Positions 55,231-63,840 of a stretch of DNA of 64,000 bases are shown here, in pieces. Made by a program: the position numbers and the translations under genes. Under the pieces are notes generated by a model. The model ran no database searches. It was not told the origin of the DNA and saw nothing but the letters and a program-made list of their open reading frames with translations. The stretch comes from Desulfovibrio inopinatus DSM 10711 (GTDB lineage Bacteria > Desulfobacterota > Desulfovibrionia > Desulfovibrionales > Desulfovibrionaceae): NCBI RefSeq assembly GCF_000429305.1, contig NZ_AUBP01000025.1:84373-148372 (forward strand), given 5' to 3'. Numbering within the stretch: position 1 is the first letter of the stretch; each line of letters starts with the position of its first letter.

Positions 55231-57363
55231 TTAAATTTTGGCGATTTTCACAGCAGATCCCGCCCAGACGGAAAGTCCGGTCCCGGGTTCTTTACTCGCG
55301 GTCAGAATCTTGAAGGTGTTGTCACCTTTCTTCTGGCTGAACTCATCGAACGCACTATGGCCAAAGCCAATGGGGGCGCCGACAACATCGTCCATAATAC
55401 CTTCAAAGATATTTACGCGGGCCACAATGTCGCCCGACGTGCCCGAGAGCTTAACTGCATCGCCTTGCCGCAGACCGAGTTTACCGGCTGTGGCTTGGTT
55501 GAGGTCGACGAAATACATCTCGCCCAAAAGCTGGTTGTCGGGAATTGTTGTCAGATCCTGACAGGGAATGCCCGTCACAGGGGTTCCGATACGTTGATTG
55601 GCCACAGGAGCAACAACAAGATCGGCTGTTGCCGGTTTCGAGTCGATGGTTTTAGCCAAAACATCAACTCCGAAGTTCAAACCGCTCTGCATCACACTGC
55701 CAGCAACGCACAAGGCATACCCTTCAGCCAGTGCAGCGGTAGCAGCATCAGCTTGAGCCGTTTTTGCTTTGGCAACATCGGCATCCCAGGGCATAAAGTC
55801 TTTAGCAATGAAACAGCCGTGCTTGCAGACCGATTCAATTTTCGCCGCAATCACATCTTTAAAAGATGAGAAACCAAGGTTTATGCCAAGAGCAGAAGCG
55901 GTCGACAATACAACGTCAGCAGTTGGTTTGGTATCGAAAACCGGAGACAAAGCGGGCTCGGCGCAGTTGTAAACAAAATAGCTTACACCATACGGAGAAA
56001 CGACATCGTCACAGCGCTCCAATGTCATGGAAGACGGCATGACAAGATCAGCCATGGCCGTTGTTTCATCCATGAAAGAGTTAAAGCTTACCTTGAAGGG
56101 AACTTTGTCGATAAGCTGTTCCATAGCGGATGCCTGCGGCAACCCATATACCGGGTTCGCATTGTACAGCATCAACACATCGGGCGTTTCTCCACCCAAG
56201 TAGCTTACGAAGTCGTTCTTCAAGATATCGGTGCGCGTCATTGCATCGGCAATAACAGCGTTCAGTTCCGGAACGGCAATGACGCCACCATTCCGACCGA
56301 TATTGTTCAACAACATATTCAGGCACATGCCAGCGATAAACGCACCAGCCCCCAATCCCTGACCGAAGCTGGAACCAACGACGACGAGCGGTTTTTTGCC
56401 TTTGGATAAAATGTCGGCCAACTCTTTCAGTGTTTCGGGAGAAACACCGGTTGCGGCCGAAACTTTTTCCGGAGTGAAGCTGTTTTGAACAAGAGCTTTG
56501 AACTCACCAAAGCCATTATAAGAGCCTTTGGCACCTGCCTGAATAAGATGCCAGGCGATCCCCAGAGCAATGATACCTTCAGTTCCGGGTTTTGCGGCGA
56601 CACGTTTGTCACACACGCTGGCCGTATGTCCGGACATGGGACCAACATAGACATACGTCGAAGCAGGGTCTTGTCCGGCAGGACGACTTTTCGAAAAAGC
56701 GCGACGATTGCGAACACTCGGTCCCCAGGTTTCAAAAGCGTTTGCACCTAGTAAAACCACGGTATCTGCATTTTCCAGGTCAAAACCGGGCTGACCTTGC
56801 CCGCCCATGAGACTCCAGCCGGTCAGTGCGGCGTGTGCTTCACAGGGCATGATGAAAAAGTTCTCGGAACCAAGTTTTTTTGTGAAAGCGGAAAAGACTT
56901 CGTTAACGGTTCCGTTTTCGTCACCAGAGACGAACGCAATTTTTTTGCCGGCGTTTTTGAGCTTTTCGACCAGAAGAGCTTCAGCATCTTTCCAAGAAAT
57001 GGGTTTGAAGCTGGAACCTTCTTTTTTCATTGGTTGCTTGATGCGCGAGGGACTGTACATCATGTAGCATTCGGCCAACCCGAGAGGAGACACACCGCCC
57101 TGACTGAGGGGGTTGTCGGGGTTGCCCGCCGCCGTCACGGGGTTTCCGTTGACGGTCAAGACCTTGATGCTTGTCCCAGACGGGCACAGTTTGCTCACGG
57201 CCGCTTGCTTCGCCATGACACCACGTGGAACACGAGGTATCCAGGGCCAATTCTGCGACCAGATGGAAATATCGTCGGTGGATTTCCACACCATCGGCGT
57301 CACGAGAGTGCCGAGAGCGCCACCCGCAATAAGTCCAATTACTCCTCTGCGATCAATTCCCAT
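55231..57363 (-). CDS. qrcB: Qrc subunit QrcB (molybdopterin oxidoreductase-like, probably without cofactor)
   Basis: Large periplasmic subunit of 710 residues, related to molybdopterin oxidoreductases but in this family known to lack the cofactor. The N-terminus has a twin-arginine signal (GIDRRGVIGLIAGGALG). Further marks are DKRVAAKPGTEGIIALGIAW and LMLYNANPVYGLP. No cysteine motif for an N-terminal iron-sulfur cluster is seen after the signal, fitting a structural role. It lies 14 bp after qrcA. Confidence 0.94.
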   Translation of the reverse strand: MGIDRRGVIGLIAGGALGTLVTPMVWKSTDDISIWSQNWPWIPRVPRGVMAKQAAVSKLCPSGTSIKVLTVNGNPVTAAGNPDNPLSQGGVSPLGLAECYMMYSPSRIKQPMKKEGSSFKPISWKDAEALLVEKLKNAGKKIAFVSGDENGTVNEVFSAFTKKLGSENFFIMPCEAHAALTGWSLMGGQGQPGFDLENADTVVLLGANAFETWGPSVRNRRAFSKSRPAGQDPASTYVYVGPMSGHTASVCDKRVAAKPGTEGIIALGIAWHLIQAGAKGSYNGFGEFKALVQNSFTPEKVSAATGVSPETLKELADILSKGKKPLVVVGSSFGQGLGAGAFIAGMCLNMLLNNIGRNGGVIAVPELNAVIADAMTRTDILKNDFVSYLGGETPDVLMLYNANPVYGLPQASAMEQLIDKVPFKVSFNSFMDETTAMADLVMPSSMTLERCDDVVSPYGVSYFVYNCAEPALSPVFDTKPTADVVLSTASALGINLGFSSFKDVIAAKIESVCKHGCFIAKDFMPWDADVAKAKTAQADAATAALAEGYALCVAGSVMQSGLNFGVDVLAKTIDSKPATADLVVAPVANQRIGTPVTGIPCQDLTTIPDNQLLGEMYFVDLNQATAGKLGLRQGDAVKLSGTSGDIVARVNIFEGIMDDVVGAPIGFGHSAFDEFSQKKGDNTFKILTASKEPGTGLSVWAGSAVKIAKI

Positions 57364-57377
57364 TTTATACCACCCTC

Positions 57378-57956
57378 TTATTTATGGCACACGTAACACG
57401 CGTTGCTGGCGCCCATCTCTGCATGACAGCGTTCGCATTGCCACATTTTCATGGTCTGCTTGCTGTAGCCGCTGATCCGGTTTTCCTTGTATGCCGGGAG
57501 TTCCGTCATAGTAGCGACATCGGGATGGCAGGTCGTGCACTCGAAGTTCTGGTGAACAGAGTGGGTGAAATAGACATTGTCGGGCTGTTTTTGATACGTG
57601 AGCCAGGGAATCTCGGCGTTCTTTTCACCGTACTCCGTGACAAATTTGTCAATTTCCTTTTCAGCGGCGGTTTCACCACCAGTCGTGTCGGCGTGACATG
57701 CGTAGCAAGATTCGGTGGAGGGAAATCCTACATACTGACCGTTTTCAAGAAAATAATGGCACTCGGTACAGTCCATGCCCTGTTCTGTATGTACCGTGTG
57801 GCTAAATTGAATCGGTTGCGTTTTCGAGCTGAAAAGCAGTTGGGGGAAAACCCACCAACCAACTATCAACGCGCCGACGAAACCGAGGATGAAGAGCGGA
57901 ATAAATCCGCCACTACCTGACGTGGAAGTTTTCTTTTCCTCCATACCTCGCCCCAT
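57378..57956 (-). CDS. qrcA: Qrc subunit QrcA (multiheme cytochrome c)
   Basis: Membrane-anchored multiheme cytochrome that takes electrons from periplasmic cytochrome c3. The 192 residues have one membrane helix (about 20-38) and five CXXCH motifs: CTECH, CYACH, CTTCH, CERCH, CYVCH. All ten cysteines are used by these five. The family is described as hexaheme, so one expected heme has no standard motif here. The start is uncertain: an ATG at 57944 has GCGAGGT directly before it. It leads the operon qrcABCD. Confidence 0.92.
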   Translation of the reverse strand: MGRGMEEKKTSTSGSGGFIPLFILGFVGALIVGWWVFPQLLFSSKTQPIQFSHTVHTEQGMDCTECHYFLENGQYVGFPSTESCYACHADTTGGETAAEKEIDKFVTEYGEKNAEIPWLTYQKQPDNVYFTHSVHQNFECTTCHPDVATMTELPAYKENRISGYSKQTMKMWQCERCHAEMGASNACYVCHK

Positions 57957-58144
57957 GCTAAGAGTTTATAGCTCATTGGCTCCCAAAAATGACTCTTGCC
58001 TTTCTATGCAAGAGCTCTCAAAGGTGTCAAGATCAAATGAAAAATTTCACGAGTTTAAGTCACACACGTCATACCTGACAGGTGTGAAATACAGCGCATT
58101 TTCATTTGCCAATTTGAGGGCTCTGTCATGCGTTCCGAACAGCC

Positions 58145-59575
58145 TTATTTCTTGATACGCCCGTAGACGTCATCAAATCGAACGATATCGTCTTCCTCAA
58201 GGTATGGACCTGTTTGAATCTCAATGATCTCAACTGGAACTTTGCCCGGATTGGACAGTCGATGTGTTGCAGTTTTGGGAATATCGACGGATTGATTTTC
58301 ACTTAGCAATCGCTCTTCGTCATTAATTTCGACGAGAGCGGTTCCAGAAATCACCACCCAGTGTTCGCTTCGGTGATGGTGCATTTGCTTACTGAGCTTG
58401 CCCCCAGATGGTACAGTAATGCGTTTTATCTTAAAATTTTCGCCATCTTCGAGAACGGTATAACTTCCCCACGGCCGTTTTACCGTGACGTGCGCTTCAA
58501 TAAGCTTGCTGCCTTCTCCCTTGAGGTCATTGACGACATCTTTGACCTGTTGAACGTGATCCATGCCACATGCCAAGGTCGCGTCCCGTGTCTGAATAAT
58601 AATAGTGTCGTCAAGGCCAATGGCCGCCAACTTTCCTCCGCGAGAAATGAACAAGCTGTTGTTACAATTTTTCGCGAGAACGTCCCCTTGAATAACACAA
58701 CCGGAGGAGTCTTTTTCTCCAATGCGGTACACCGCTTCCCAATTTCCGAGGTCATCCCAATCGAATTCTGCTTGCACCATGGCAAGCTTATCGATTTTTT
58801 CTATAACGCCATAGTCAACGGAAATATCAGACAATCGATTATACCCATCTTCAAGTGGCGTATTGCTCCGCTCACCCCACCATTGCCACAACTCAGGTTG
58901 ATGTTTTTGGACGGCATCTAGAAACATTTGGGCGCTGAATACAAACATCCCGCTGTTCCAAAAATGCTTGTTATCGGCCACAAGCTTTTTCGCTGTTTCC
59001 AAATCCGGCTTTTCTTTGAAACCCAACACCGAGCACTGATTTTCACCCAGTTGTTCACCGCAATGGATATACCCGTATCCCGTTTCGGGTTTATCGGGGG
59101 CAACTCCAAACGTTACAAGATATCCTTGTTGCGCCAAAGGAATGGCTCTCTCCATACTTGCTGCCCAGCCCTGTGCATTCCTCACAAGGTGGTCGGCAGG
59201 ATACACAGCAACAATAGCATCTGGATCTTTATCGACAATTTTGGAAAGACCCAACATAATTGCTGGCAATGTATTGCGCCCCAGAGGCTCCGCTATCGCG
59301 TTGTTCTCGAGTCCAGGATCAATAGTTCTGAGCTGACTCCGCACCTCAAAGATATGTTCTTCGTTGGTAATGACATACGTATTTTCCGAAGGAAATACTG
59401 CCTGTAGCCGTGTCATTGTGTCCTGAAGAAGAGAAAGCGAACCGTTGAGGTGCATTAACTGTTTTGGCAATAACGTTCGGGATAATGGCCACAAACGCGT
59501 GCCGGATCCGCCAGCCAAAACAATGGCGTATACATTGGACAGGCTTGAGGTTTCGCTTGTGCTCAATGAAGTCAT
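58145..59575 (-). CDS. manC: Mannose-1-phosphate guanylyltransferase / mannose-6-phosphate isomerase
   Basis: Bifunctional enzyme for GDP-mannose supply. The ATG at 59575 has AAAGGA upstream and gives 476 residues. The N-terminal nucleotidyltransferase has the signature AIVLAGGSGTRLWPLSRTLL and FKEKPDLETAKKLV. The C-terminal cupin isomerase domain has RPWGSYTVLEDG, QMHHHRSEHWVVISGTA with metal histidines, and NPGKVPVEIIEIQTG. It probably supplies surface polysaccharide synthesis together with rfbC at 60 kb. It is 60 bp after rfbC on the same strand. Confidence 0.95.
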   Translation of the reverse strand: MTSLSTSETSSLSNVYAIVLAGGSGTRLWPLSRTLLPKQLMHLNGSLSLLQDTMTRLQAVFPSENTYVITNEEHIFEVRSQLRTIDPGLENNAIAEPLGRNTLPAIMLGLSKIVDKDPDAIVAVYPADHLVRNAQGWAASMERAIPLAQQGYLVTFGVAPDKPETGYGYIHCGEQLGENQCSVLGFKEKPDLETAKKLVADNKHFWNSGMFVFSAQMFLDAVQKHQPELWQWWGERSNTPLEDGYNRLSDISVDYGVIEKIDKLAMVQAEFDWDDLGNWEAVYRIGEKDSSGCVIQGDVLAKNCNNSLFISRGGKLAAIGLDDTIIIQTRDATLACGMDHVQQVKDVVNDLKGEGSKLIEAHVTVKRPWGSYTVLEDGENFKIKRITVPSGGKLSKQMHHHRSEHWVVISGTALVEINDEERLLSENQSVDIPKTATHRLSNPGKVPVEIIEIQTGPYLEEDDIVRFDDVYGRIKK

Positions 59576-59635
59576 GATCGTCCTTTTCTGTTGTGGAATT
59601 ATCGACAAAGATCGAAGGCGTCGGTCATGAAAAGG

Positions 59636-60190
59636 TTATGAATAGACAAAAGGAGTATCGAAATCGATAAACCTGATTAATTCTTTGTCTTTTTCGGATA
59701 AGACGGGGTTTTCAACAGGCCACTGAATACCAAGCTCGGGATCACTCCAAAGGATACCACAATCGTGTTCTTTCGAATAATACTCATCAACTTTGTAGAG
59801 AAACTCGACATCATCACACAGCGTCACATACCCGTGAGCAAAACCTTTCGGCACTAAAAACTGACGCTTGTTGTCCTCGGAAAGTTCAATACCATAATGC
59901 TTACCATAAGTAGGTGAACCTTTCCGTAGGTCGACAACCACATCGTAAACAGCTCCCCGAGTCACACGAACGAGTTTGGTCTGCGCCTTGGGCGGAAGTT
60001 GAAAATGTAATCCGCGAACAACACCCTTGTGCTGGGATCGCGCATGATTATCTTGAATAAAGTCAATATCAATTCCGTTTTCATGAAAAACTTTGCGGTT
60101 ATAGCTTTCCATAAAATAGCCACGATTATCACCGAAAACATTCGGTTCATAAATGATGAGCCCCGGAAATTCTGTGGTGATAAAGCCCAC
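59636..60190 (-). CDS. rfbC: dTDP-4-dehydrorhamnose 3,5-epimerase
   Basis: Third step of dTDP-L-rhamnose synthesis. The 184 residues have the cupin fold with FGDNRGYFMESYN, the catalytic His in VVRGLHFQLPPKAQ, and the active-site region FLVPKGFAHGYVTL. Length is normal. It lies upstream of manC on the same strand, but rfbA, rfbB and rfbD are not nearby. The next 309 bp upstream contain no gene. Confidence 0.95.
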   Translation of the reverse strand: MGFITTEFPGLIIYEPNVFGDNRGYFMESYNRKVFHENGIDIDFIQDNHARSQHKGVVRGLHFQLPPKAQTKLVRVTRGAVYDVVVDLRKGSPTYGKHYGIELSEDNKRQFLVPKGFAHGYVTLCDDVEFLYKVDEYYSKEHDCGILWSDPELGIQWPVENPVLSEKDKELIRFIDFDTPFVYS

Positions 60191-60457
60191 AAGCGCGCTC
60201 CTGTTACTATGTTAAACGATCAGGGTACTCAATTCGCACGATTTCTGGCTGACGTCTAAAAACAACAAAATACTTGCCAGAAAACAATCCAAAATCCGGC
60301 AGGATTTATCATATTTCAAACCACACCTCAACACACGGCCTCTTATCCCTCTATTTTCTGCGAGAACTTCAATACTGATTTCATGTCATCCTTCTGCTGG
60401 TCAAACATACTCCCAACAATAGATGTGACATAATCCAATTATTTTTTTCAAAATGTC
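60191..60457. other. Intergenic region before the first initiator tRNA
   Basis: This A+T-rich gap of about 267 bp holds the rfbC promoter (minus strand). I found no gene, repeat or strong hairpin. Confidence 0.4.
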
Positions 60458-60486
60458 TTGACAAACTCGTGTAAGCCACCTAGTTT
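60458..60486 (+). promoter_or_regulatory. Promoter of the first initiator tRNA
   Basis: TTGACA at 60458-60463, a 17-bp spacer, and TAGTTT at 60481-60486, 14 bp before the tRNA 5' end. Confidence 0.75.
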
Positions 60487-60499
60487 CTCTTCTCCACGA

Positions 60500-60576
60500 C
60501 GCGGGGTGGAGCAGCTAGGTAGCTCATCGGGCTCATAACCCGAAGACCACAGGTTCAAATCCTGTCCCCGCAACCA
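60500..60576 (+). tRNA. Initiator tRNA-fMet (CAT), copy 1
   Basis: 77-nt cloverleaf with encoded CCA. Anticodon CAT at 60534-60536. The 5' base is C opposite A at position 72, an unpaired end that marks initiator tRNAs, and the anticodon stem has three G-C pairs (GGG/CCC). Identical to the copy at 62583. A terminator follows. Confidence 0.96.
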
Positions 60577-60585
60577 AGACAATTC

Positions 60586-60619
60586 AGGGGTTTACAGTGA
60601 AAACTGTAAACCCCTTTTT
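60586..60619 (+). terminator. Terminator of the first initiator tRNA
   Basis: AGGGGTTTACAGT and ACTGTAAACCCCT pair perfectly around GAAA, followed by a T run. Confidence 0.93.
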
Positions 60620-60987
60620 CGTGTCTATTTGAGAGCACAAAACTTTTTGCCTGCCGTGTACCCACCGCCTATTGCAGTAGAGAACCACAAGCGTTTGAAT
60701 TCCGCTAATTTAGGCCACACTGAAGTTCTGAGTGTGGCCATCGACATTTATCAAAATCGTGTAAACTTAAACTCAACAACTCCCAGGTTGAATCTCGTCC
60801 TTATTAAATTTCTTCAGTGAAAGTTCTCTATAAACTTGCTGAATCTGAACGACCTTGGACAAAGCAAACATCACGCAAAGAACGAAGGCCTTTCTGACTT
60901 GTAGAGAGGTTATTGTCGGAAGAGAAAATTTCCGCGAATTACAAACCAAGGGATCGAACCTTGACCATCTCTCTTCTCCGTGTCCCA
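60620..60987. other. Intergenic region between the tRNA and the IS3 element
   Basis: This 368-bp gap has no gene I can support. It contains a perfect 9-bp inverted repeat GGCCACACT - GAAGTTCTG - AGTGTGGCC (60713-60739) without a T run, which may be a small RNA hairpin or remnant of an earlier element. Confidence 0.45.
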
Positions 60988-61084
60988 TGGGCCTCCCCCC
61001 ATCTTTAAACCCATCGCCCGGCAAAATTAAGGTGGGATCTGCTGGTCTATGTTGATCTTCTTTTAGGGGGGCTTATCTTTTTTT

Positions 61085-61160
61085 GCCGTCATCGTGGAGC
61101 GCAGCCCGTCCCCGGCAGGGGCAGCCCGAAGGGCTGAGGGCGGAGCGGAACGATGACGGC
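61085..61160. repeat. Nested 76-bp GC-rich folded palindrome
   Basis: The ends GCCGTCATCGT and ACGATGACGGC are complementary over 11 bp. Inside are two further hairpins: CCCC-GGCA-GGGG and CAGCCC-GAA-GGGCTG. This gives a three-branched structure with higher G+C than its surroundings. It lies between the end of orfB and the left end of the IS, so it may be a later insertion of a palindromic element. No coding potential. Confidence 0.8.
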
Positions 61161-61183
61161 GGCATTCAATTCGGTCTGATTGC

Positions 61184-62018
61184 CTACGTGAATACTCCAG
61201 CCGGTGTTCTTCTGTCCAAGGAAGAATGCTTTCGTTCCTCGTTGTAGTATTTGAAATAACACCCAAGTCCTTTATAAAGCGACACCCCATCCGAATAGGC
61301 TCGCGGGTAGACATCCTCGTATTTCACTGTCCACCACAGCCGCTCCACAAAAACATTGTCCAGCGCCCTGCCTTTGCCGTCCATGCTGATGGCAATTTCA
61401 TTTTGCAGCAATACGCTTGTGAATTCATGACTTGTAAACAGCGCTCCCTGATCTGTATTGAAGACCTTCGGACTGCCGAATCCCAGTGCACGGCCCAGCG
61501 CTGAGACACAAAATGAGCACTCCATTGTGTTGGAAAGTTCTCAAGCAAGTACATACCGACTCCACCAGTCAATCACCGCTGTCAGATACAAGAAACCACG
61601 CTCCATCGGGATATACGCAATATCTGCTCTCCAAACCTGATTAACCCGCTCTCTCTCCACATCCCTCAGCAAGTAGGGATAGGTGGGGTGGCTGGGCGAC
61701 GGTTTGCTCGTATGCGGCCCCGGAGTAATTGCTTGCAGACTCATCAGTCGCATCAGTCGTTCCACGCGCTTGTGGTTCACTGAATAGCCCTGGTCGCGCA
61801 GCCAATCTGTCATGCGGGGCGATCCGAATTCCGGATGCTGCAAGTACTGCTCGTCGATCAAGCGCATAAGCTGAAGATTTTCCTCAGACTCCGGCGCAGG
61901 CTCGTAATATATTAAAGAGCGAGAACCCCCTGCCAACCTGCATTGCCGCCGGATCGAATAGTCCTTATTTGGCTCAATCCATTCCCGGCGCTCGACAGCG
62001 GGCAGGCTTAGAGCTTTT
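61184..62018 (-). pseudogene. IS3 transposase OrfB, interrupted by a stop codon
   Basis: Catalytic part of an IS3-type transposase in the -1 frame relative to orfA. The N-terminal part reads RRQCRLAGGSRSLIYYEP after the frameshift site. The DDE core includes VWRADIAYIPMERGFLYLTA (first Asp), FNTDQGALFTSHEF (second Asp) and NVFVERLWWTVKYEDVYPRA (Glu). A TGA at 61541-61543 sits in frame where relatives have tryptophan, between SRYVLA and ELSNTMECSF, so the protein is cut. Everything on either side is in the same frame, so a single base change (TGG to TGA) explains it. Confidence 0.88.
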
Positions 62019-62291
62019 TTTCAAGCCATTTGATGTCCATTTTGAGGCGACCTATCTCTTCGTAGAGTGGCGCAGTGAGTTCCTCTTCTGATTTGACTGC
62101 CTGGGACTTGCCACTGGCGAACAGCTCGGACGCGTTGTCCAGGAGTTGTTTTTTCCATTTGGAAATCTGGTTGGGATGCACCTGATGCTCAGTCGCCAAC
62201 TCAGACAGTGTCTTTACGCCACGAATGGAGTCCAGAGCCACTTTTGCCTTGAACTCATCGAAATTTTCCGTCTTTTTTTGCCCATTGTCAT
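62008..62291 (-). pseudogene. IS3 transposase OrfA, with 5' frameshift
   Basis: DNA-binding OrfA with the family motif ALDSIRGVKTLSELATEHQV-HPNQISKWKKQL. The expected start is at 62291 or 62285, with AAAGGA upstream, reading M-G-K-K-R-R-K. One base is missing in an A tract at about 62264-62267, which throws this start out of frame with the rest; adding one A gives MGKKRRKNFDEFKAKV. The 3' end has the slippery heptamer A-AAA-AAG (62020-62014) for -1 frameshifting into OrfB. Confidence 0.82.
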
Positions 62292-62540
62292 ACGTCCTTT
62301 GGCATCTGTTTCAGGACGCAGATTCCACCTTAGCGGGTGGTCCTAATTTGGGGGGGGAAGCGCACTTGGTAGTCGTTGCAAATTCGATTGGCTTATTCAG
62401 ACTCAATCCAACCAATGGAACCGTTGACTGTCTTTGAGCAAAATCTCATTCTTATTTCACCATTTCATGAAATATTATTTTTCAAGCGATGTTCAGTTTT
62501 TGTCATCAATAATAAATTTTCAAAAAACAAAAATTCTTTC

Positions 62541-62569
62541 TTGACAAAAGTCGAGCGTAATCATAAATA
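62541..62569 (+). promoter_or_regulatory. Promoter of the second initiator tRNA
   Basis: TTGACA at 62541-62546, 17-bp spacer, TAAATA at 62564-62569, 14 bp before the tRNA. The spacing is the same as at copy 1, but the sequence between the boxes differs. Confidence 0.75.
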
Positions 62570-62582
62570 TTCTCCTCCACGA

Positions 62583-62659
62583 CGCGGGGTGGAGCAGCTA
62601 GGTAGCTCATCGGGCTCATAACCCGAAGACCACAGGTTCAAATCCTGTCCCCGCAACCA
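62583..62659 (+). tRNA. Initiator tRNA-fMet (CAT), copy 2
   Basis: Identical over all 77 nt to the copy at 60500, including the unpaired 5' C, the three G-C anticodon-stem pairs, and encoded CCA. It has its own promoter and terminator. Confidence 0.96.
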
Positions 62660-62668
62660 AATCAATCC

Positions 62669-62704
62669 AGGGCCTTACGGAGATAATCCGCAAGGCCCTT
62701 TTCT
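62669..62704 (+). terminator. Terminator of the second initiator tRNA
   Basis: GGGCCTTACGGA and TCCGCAAGGCCC pair (one A-C mismatch) followed by TTTTCTTTTT. Its sequence differs from the terminator of copy 1. Confidence 0.9.
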
Positions 62705-63094
62705 TTTTCCAATTCTATTCCTACTCAGAGATGCCTTGAGCAACTTAGCCGAGCAACCAGTTATTGGCCTTCTGTAAACAGTTGTTTTTTTCAATTCCCC
62801 TAATGACGAAAAGATCCTCAAGAAAATCGCTGAGATTCCATTTGCCTTCGCTCATAATCCAGCAGCTCAGACTTGGCCAAAGGTTTGTAACAACAAATTT
62901 TCCTCTGCTATAAATGGCCGATCTTGGCTTTGCTGAAGAAGGAAGTCACCATGCTTTCTTATTTACTATTTGGAAATCTAATCGGCGTGACTTTGCAGTA
63001 TGAAAGCAGGCAAAATAGAATATTTTATGGACAATCTTAACAAAATGACAATATTATGCACATAGTAATGCTCCCCCAATAAACAGGAGACGCC
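62705..63094. other. Intergenic region
   Basis: 390 bp between the second tRNA terminator and the small gene at 63095. I see no gene, repeat or strong hairpin. Confidence 0.4.
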
Positions 63095-63355
63095 ATGAAA
63101 ATATGCGGGCTTGAAAAAGACGAATTCCTTGAGAAGCTGGCGAAGGACATTTTGCACGAACGTAAAGTGGAACAACAGATTGGGGCGCCGACGTGGAACA
63201 CGCCTTTATACTCCGATAATCCATATGTAGACGCCCCTAATGAAATGATGGGTGCAAAAAACGAACTCCCGCGTCGTGTTGCAAAAGCTATGGAATACGC
63301 AAAGGCAGGCAACCTACAAGAACTCGATAAACTCGTGGATGAATATTGTTCGTAG
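63095..63355 (+). CDS. Small protein of unknown function
   Basis: I do not recognise this 86-residue protein. It is charged and mostly helical (ICGLEKDEFLEKLAKDILHE; RRVAKAMEYAKAGNLQELDK), with a proline/aromatic middle (APTWNTPLYSDNPYVDAPNE). CAGGAG lies seven bases upstream, a good ribosome-binding site. It stands alone between the second initiator tRNA and the rRNA operon; an 86-codon frame with a good start is unlikely by chance. Confidence 0.6.
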   Translation: MKICGLEKDEFLEKLAKDILHERKVEQQIGAPTWNTPLYSDNPYVDAPNEMMGAKNELPRRVAKAMEYAKAGNLQELDKLVDEYCS

Positions 63356-63616
63356 AGCAAATCTCTGCTGCAGTCATTGCACGTTTTATCCTGGTCTTCG
63401 TTCTTAACGGCCAGTGCCAGTGAAGCCGCTCTTCTCTGACAAGCAAAGACGTGATGTGGATGAGCTTCCCCCTGGGCGAAAATATGATGTGCCATTAGGC
63501 GAATAATAAAAAATAATCACGGATATGAAGAAAATTTGAACGCCCCCTCCCTCTCCCGCCAAATGTTTTTGAAGAGGGGACGGGAACTGAGGAAAGGGGG
63601 ATCCCCCAAACGCACG

Positions 63617-63647
63617 AAAGCCCGAACTTTCATCAAGTTCGGGCTTT
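63617..63647 (-). terminator. Terminator of the rRNA operon
   Basis: AAAGCCCGAACTT and AAGTTCGGGCTTT pair perfectly (13 bp) around TCATC, 29 bp after the 5S gene. The T run on the minus strand is short. The rest of the 63356-63675 gap shows nothing. Confidence 0.75.
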
Positions 63648-63675
63648 GTGTTGCCGTGTGTGGCATGGAAATGAA

Positions 63676-63791
63676 TCCTGGCGACGATCTACTTTCCCAC
63701 GGTTATAACCGCAGTATCATCGACGATGGAGGGCTTAACTTCCGAGTTCGGAATGGGATCGGGTGTACCCCCTCCTCCTTGGTCACCAGGA
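63676..63791 (-). rRNA. rrf: 5S ribosomal RNA
   Basis: About 116 nt. The two ends (TCCTGG... and ...CCAGGA) pair, and the conserved loop CCGAACTCGGAAGTTAAG is present. It is the last gene of a 16S-23S-5S operon on the minus strand. Confidence 0.95.
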
Positions 63792-63840
63792 AATATTGGT
63801 GATATATAAGTAAAATAAGAAACAGGATAGTTTGAAGGAA

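Larger units (their letters stand above)
60988..62364 (-). mobile_element. Decayed IS3-family insertion sequence
   Basis: About 1.38 kb between ends that start TGGGCCTCCCCCC (60988) and, reversed from 62364, TGCGCTTCCCCCCC. Subterminal TAAGGTGGGATCTGC (61028) matches TAAGGTGGAATCTGC reversed near 62332. The ends begin TG and finish CA as in IS3 elements. No target duplication is seen. Both frames are damaged: orfA has a one-base deletion and orfB a stop codon. A structured 76-bp segment is nested at the left end. It lies between two identical tRNA genes. Confidence 0.85.

Noticed and set aside
55135..55869. 244-codon plus-strand open frame opposite qrcB and qrcC
   Set aside because: Antisense shadow that spans the gene junction; both real genes have family motifs throughout.
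61541..61543. TGA in OrfB as selenocysteine
   Set aside because: Relatives have Trp here and the TGA lies within a transposase helix; no SECIS-like hairpin was seen just after it. A nonsense change is simpler.
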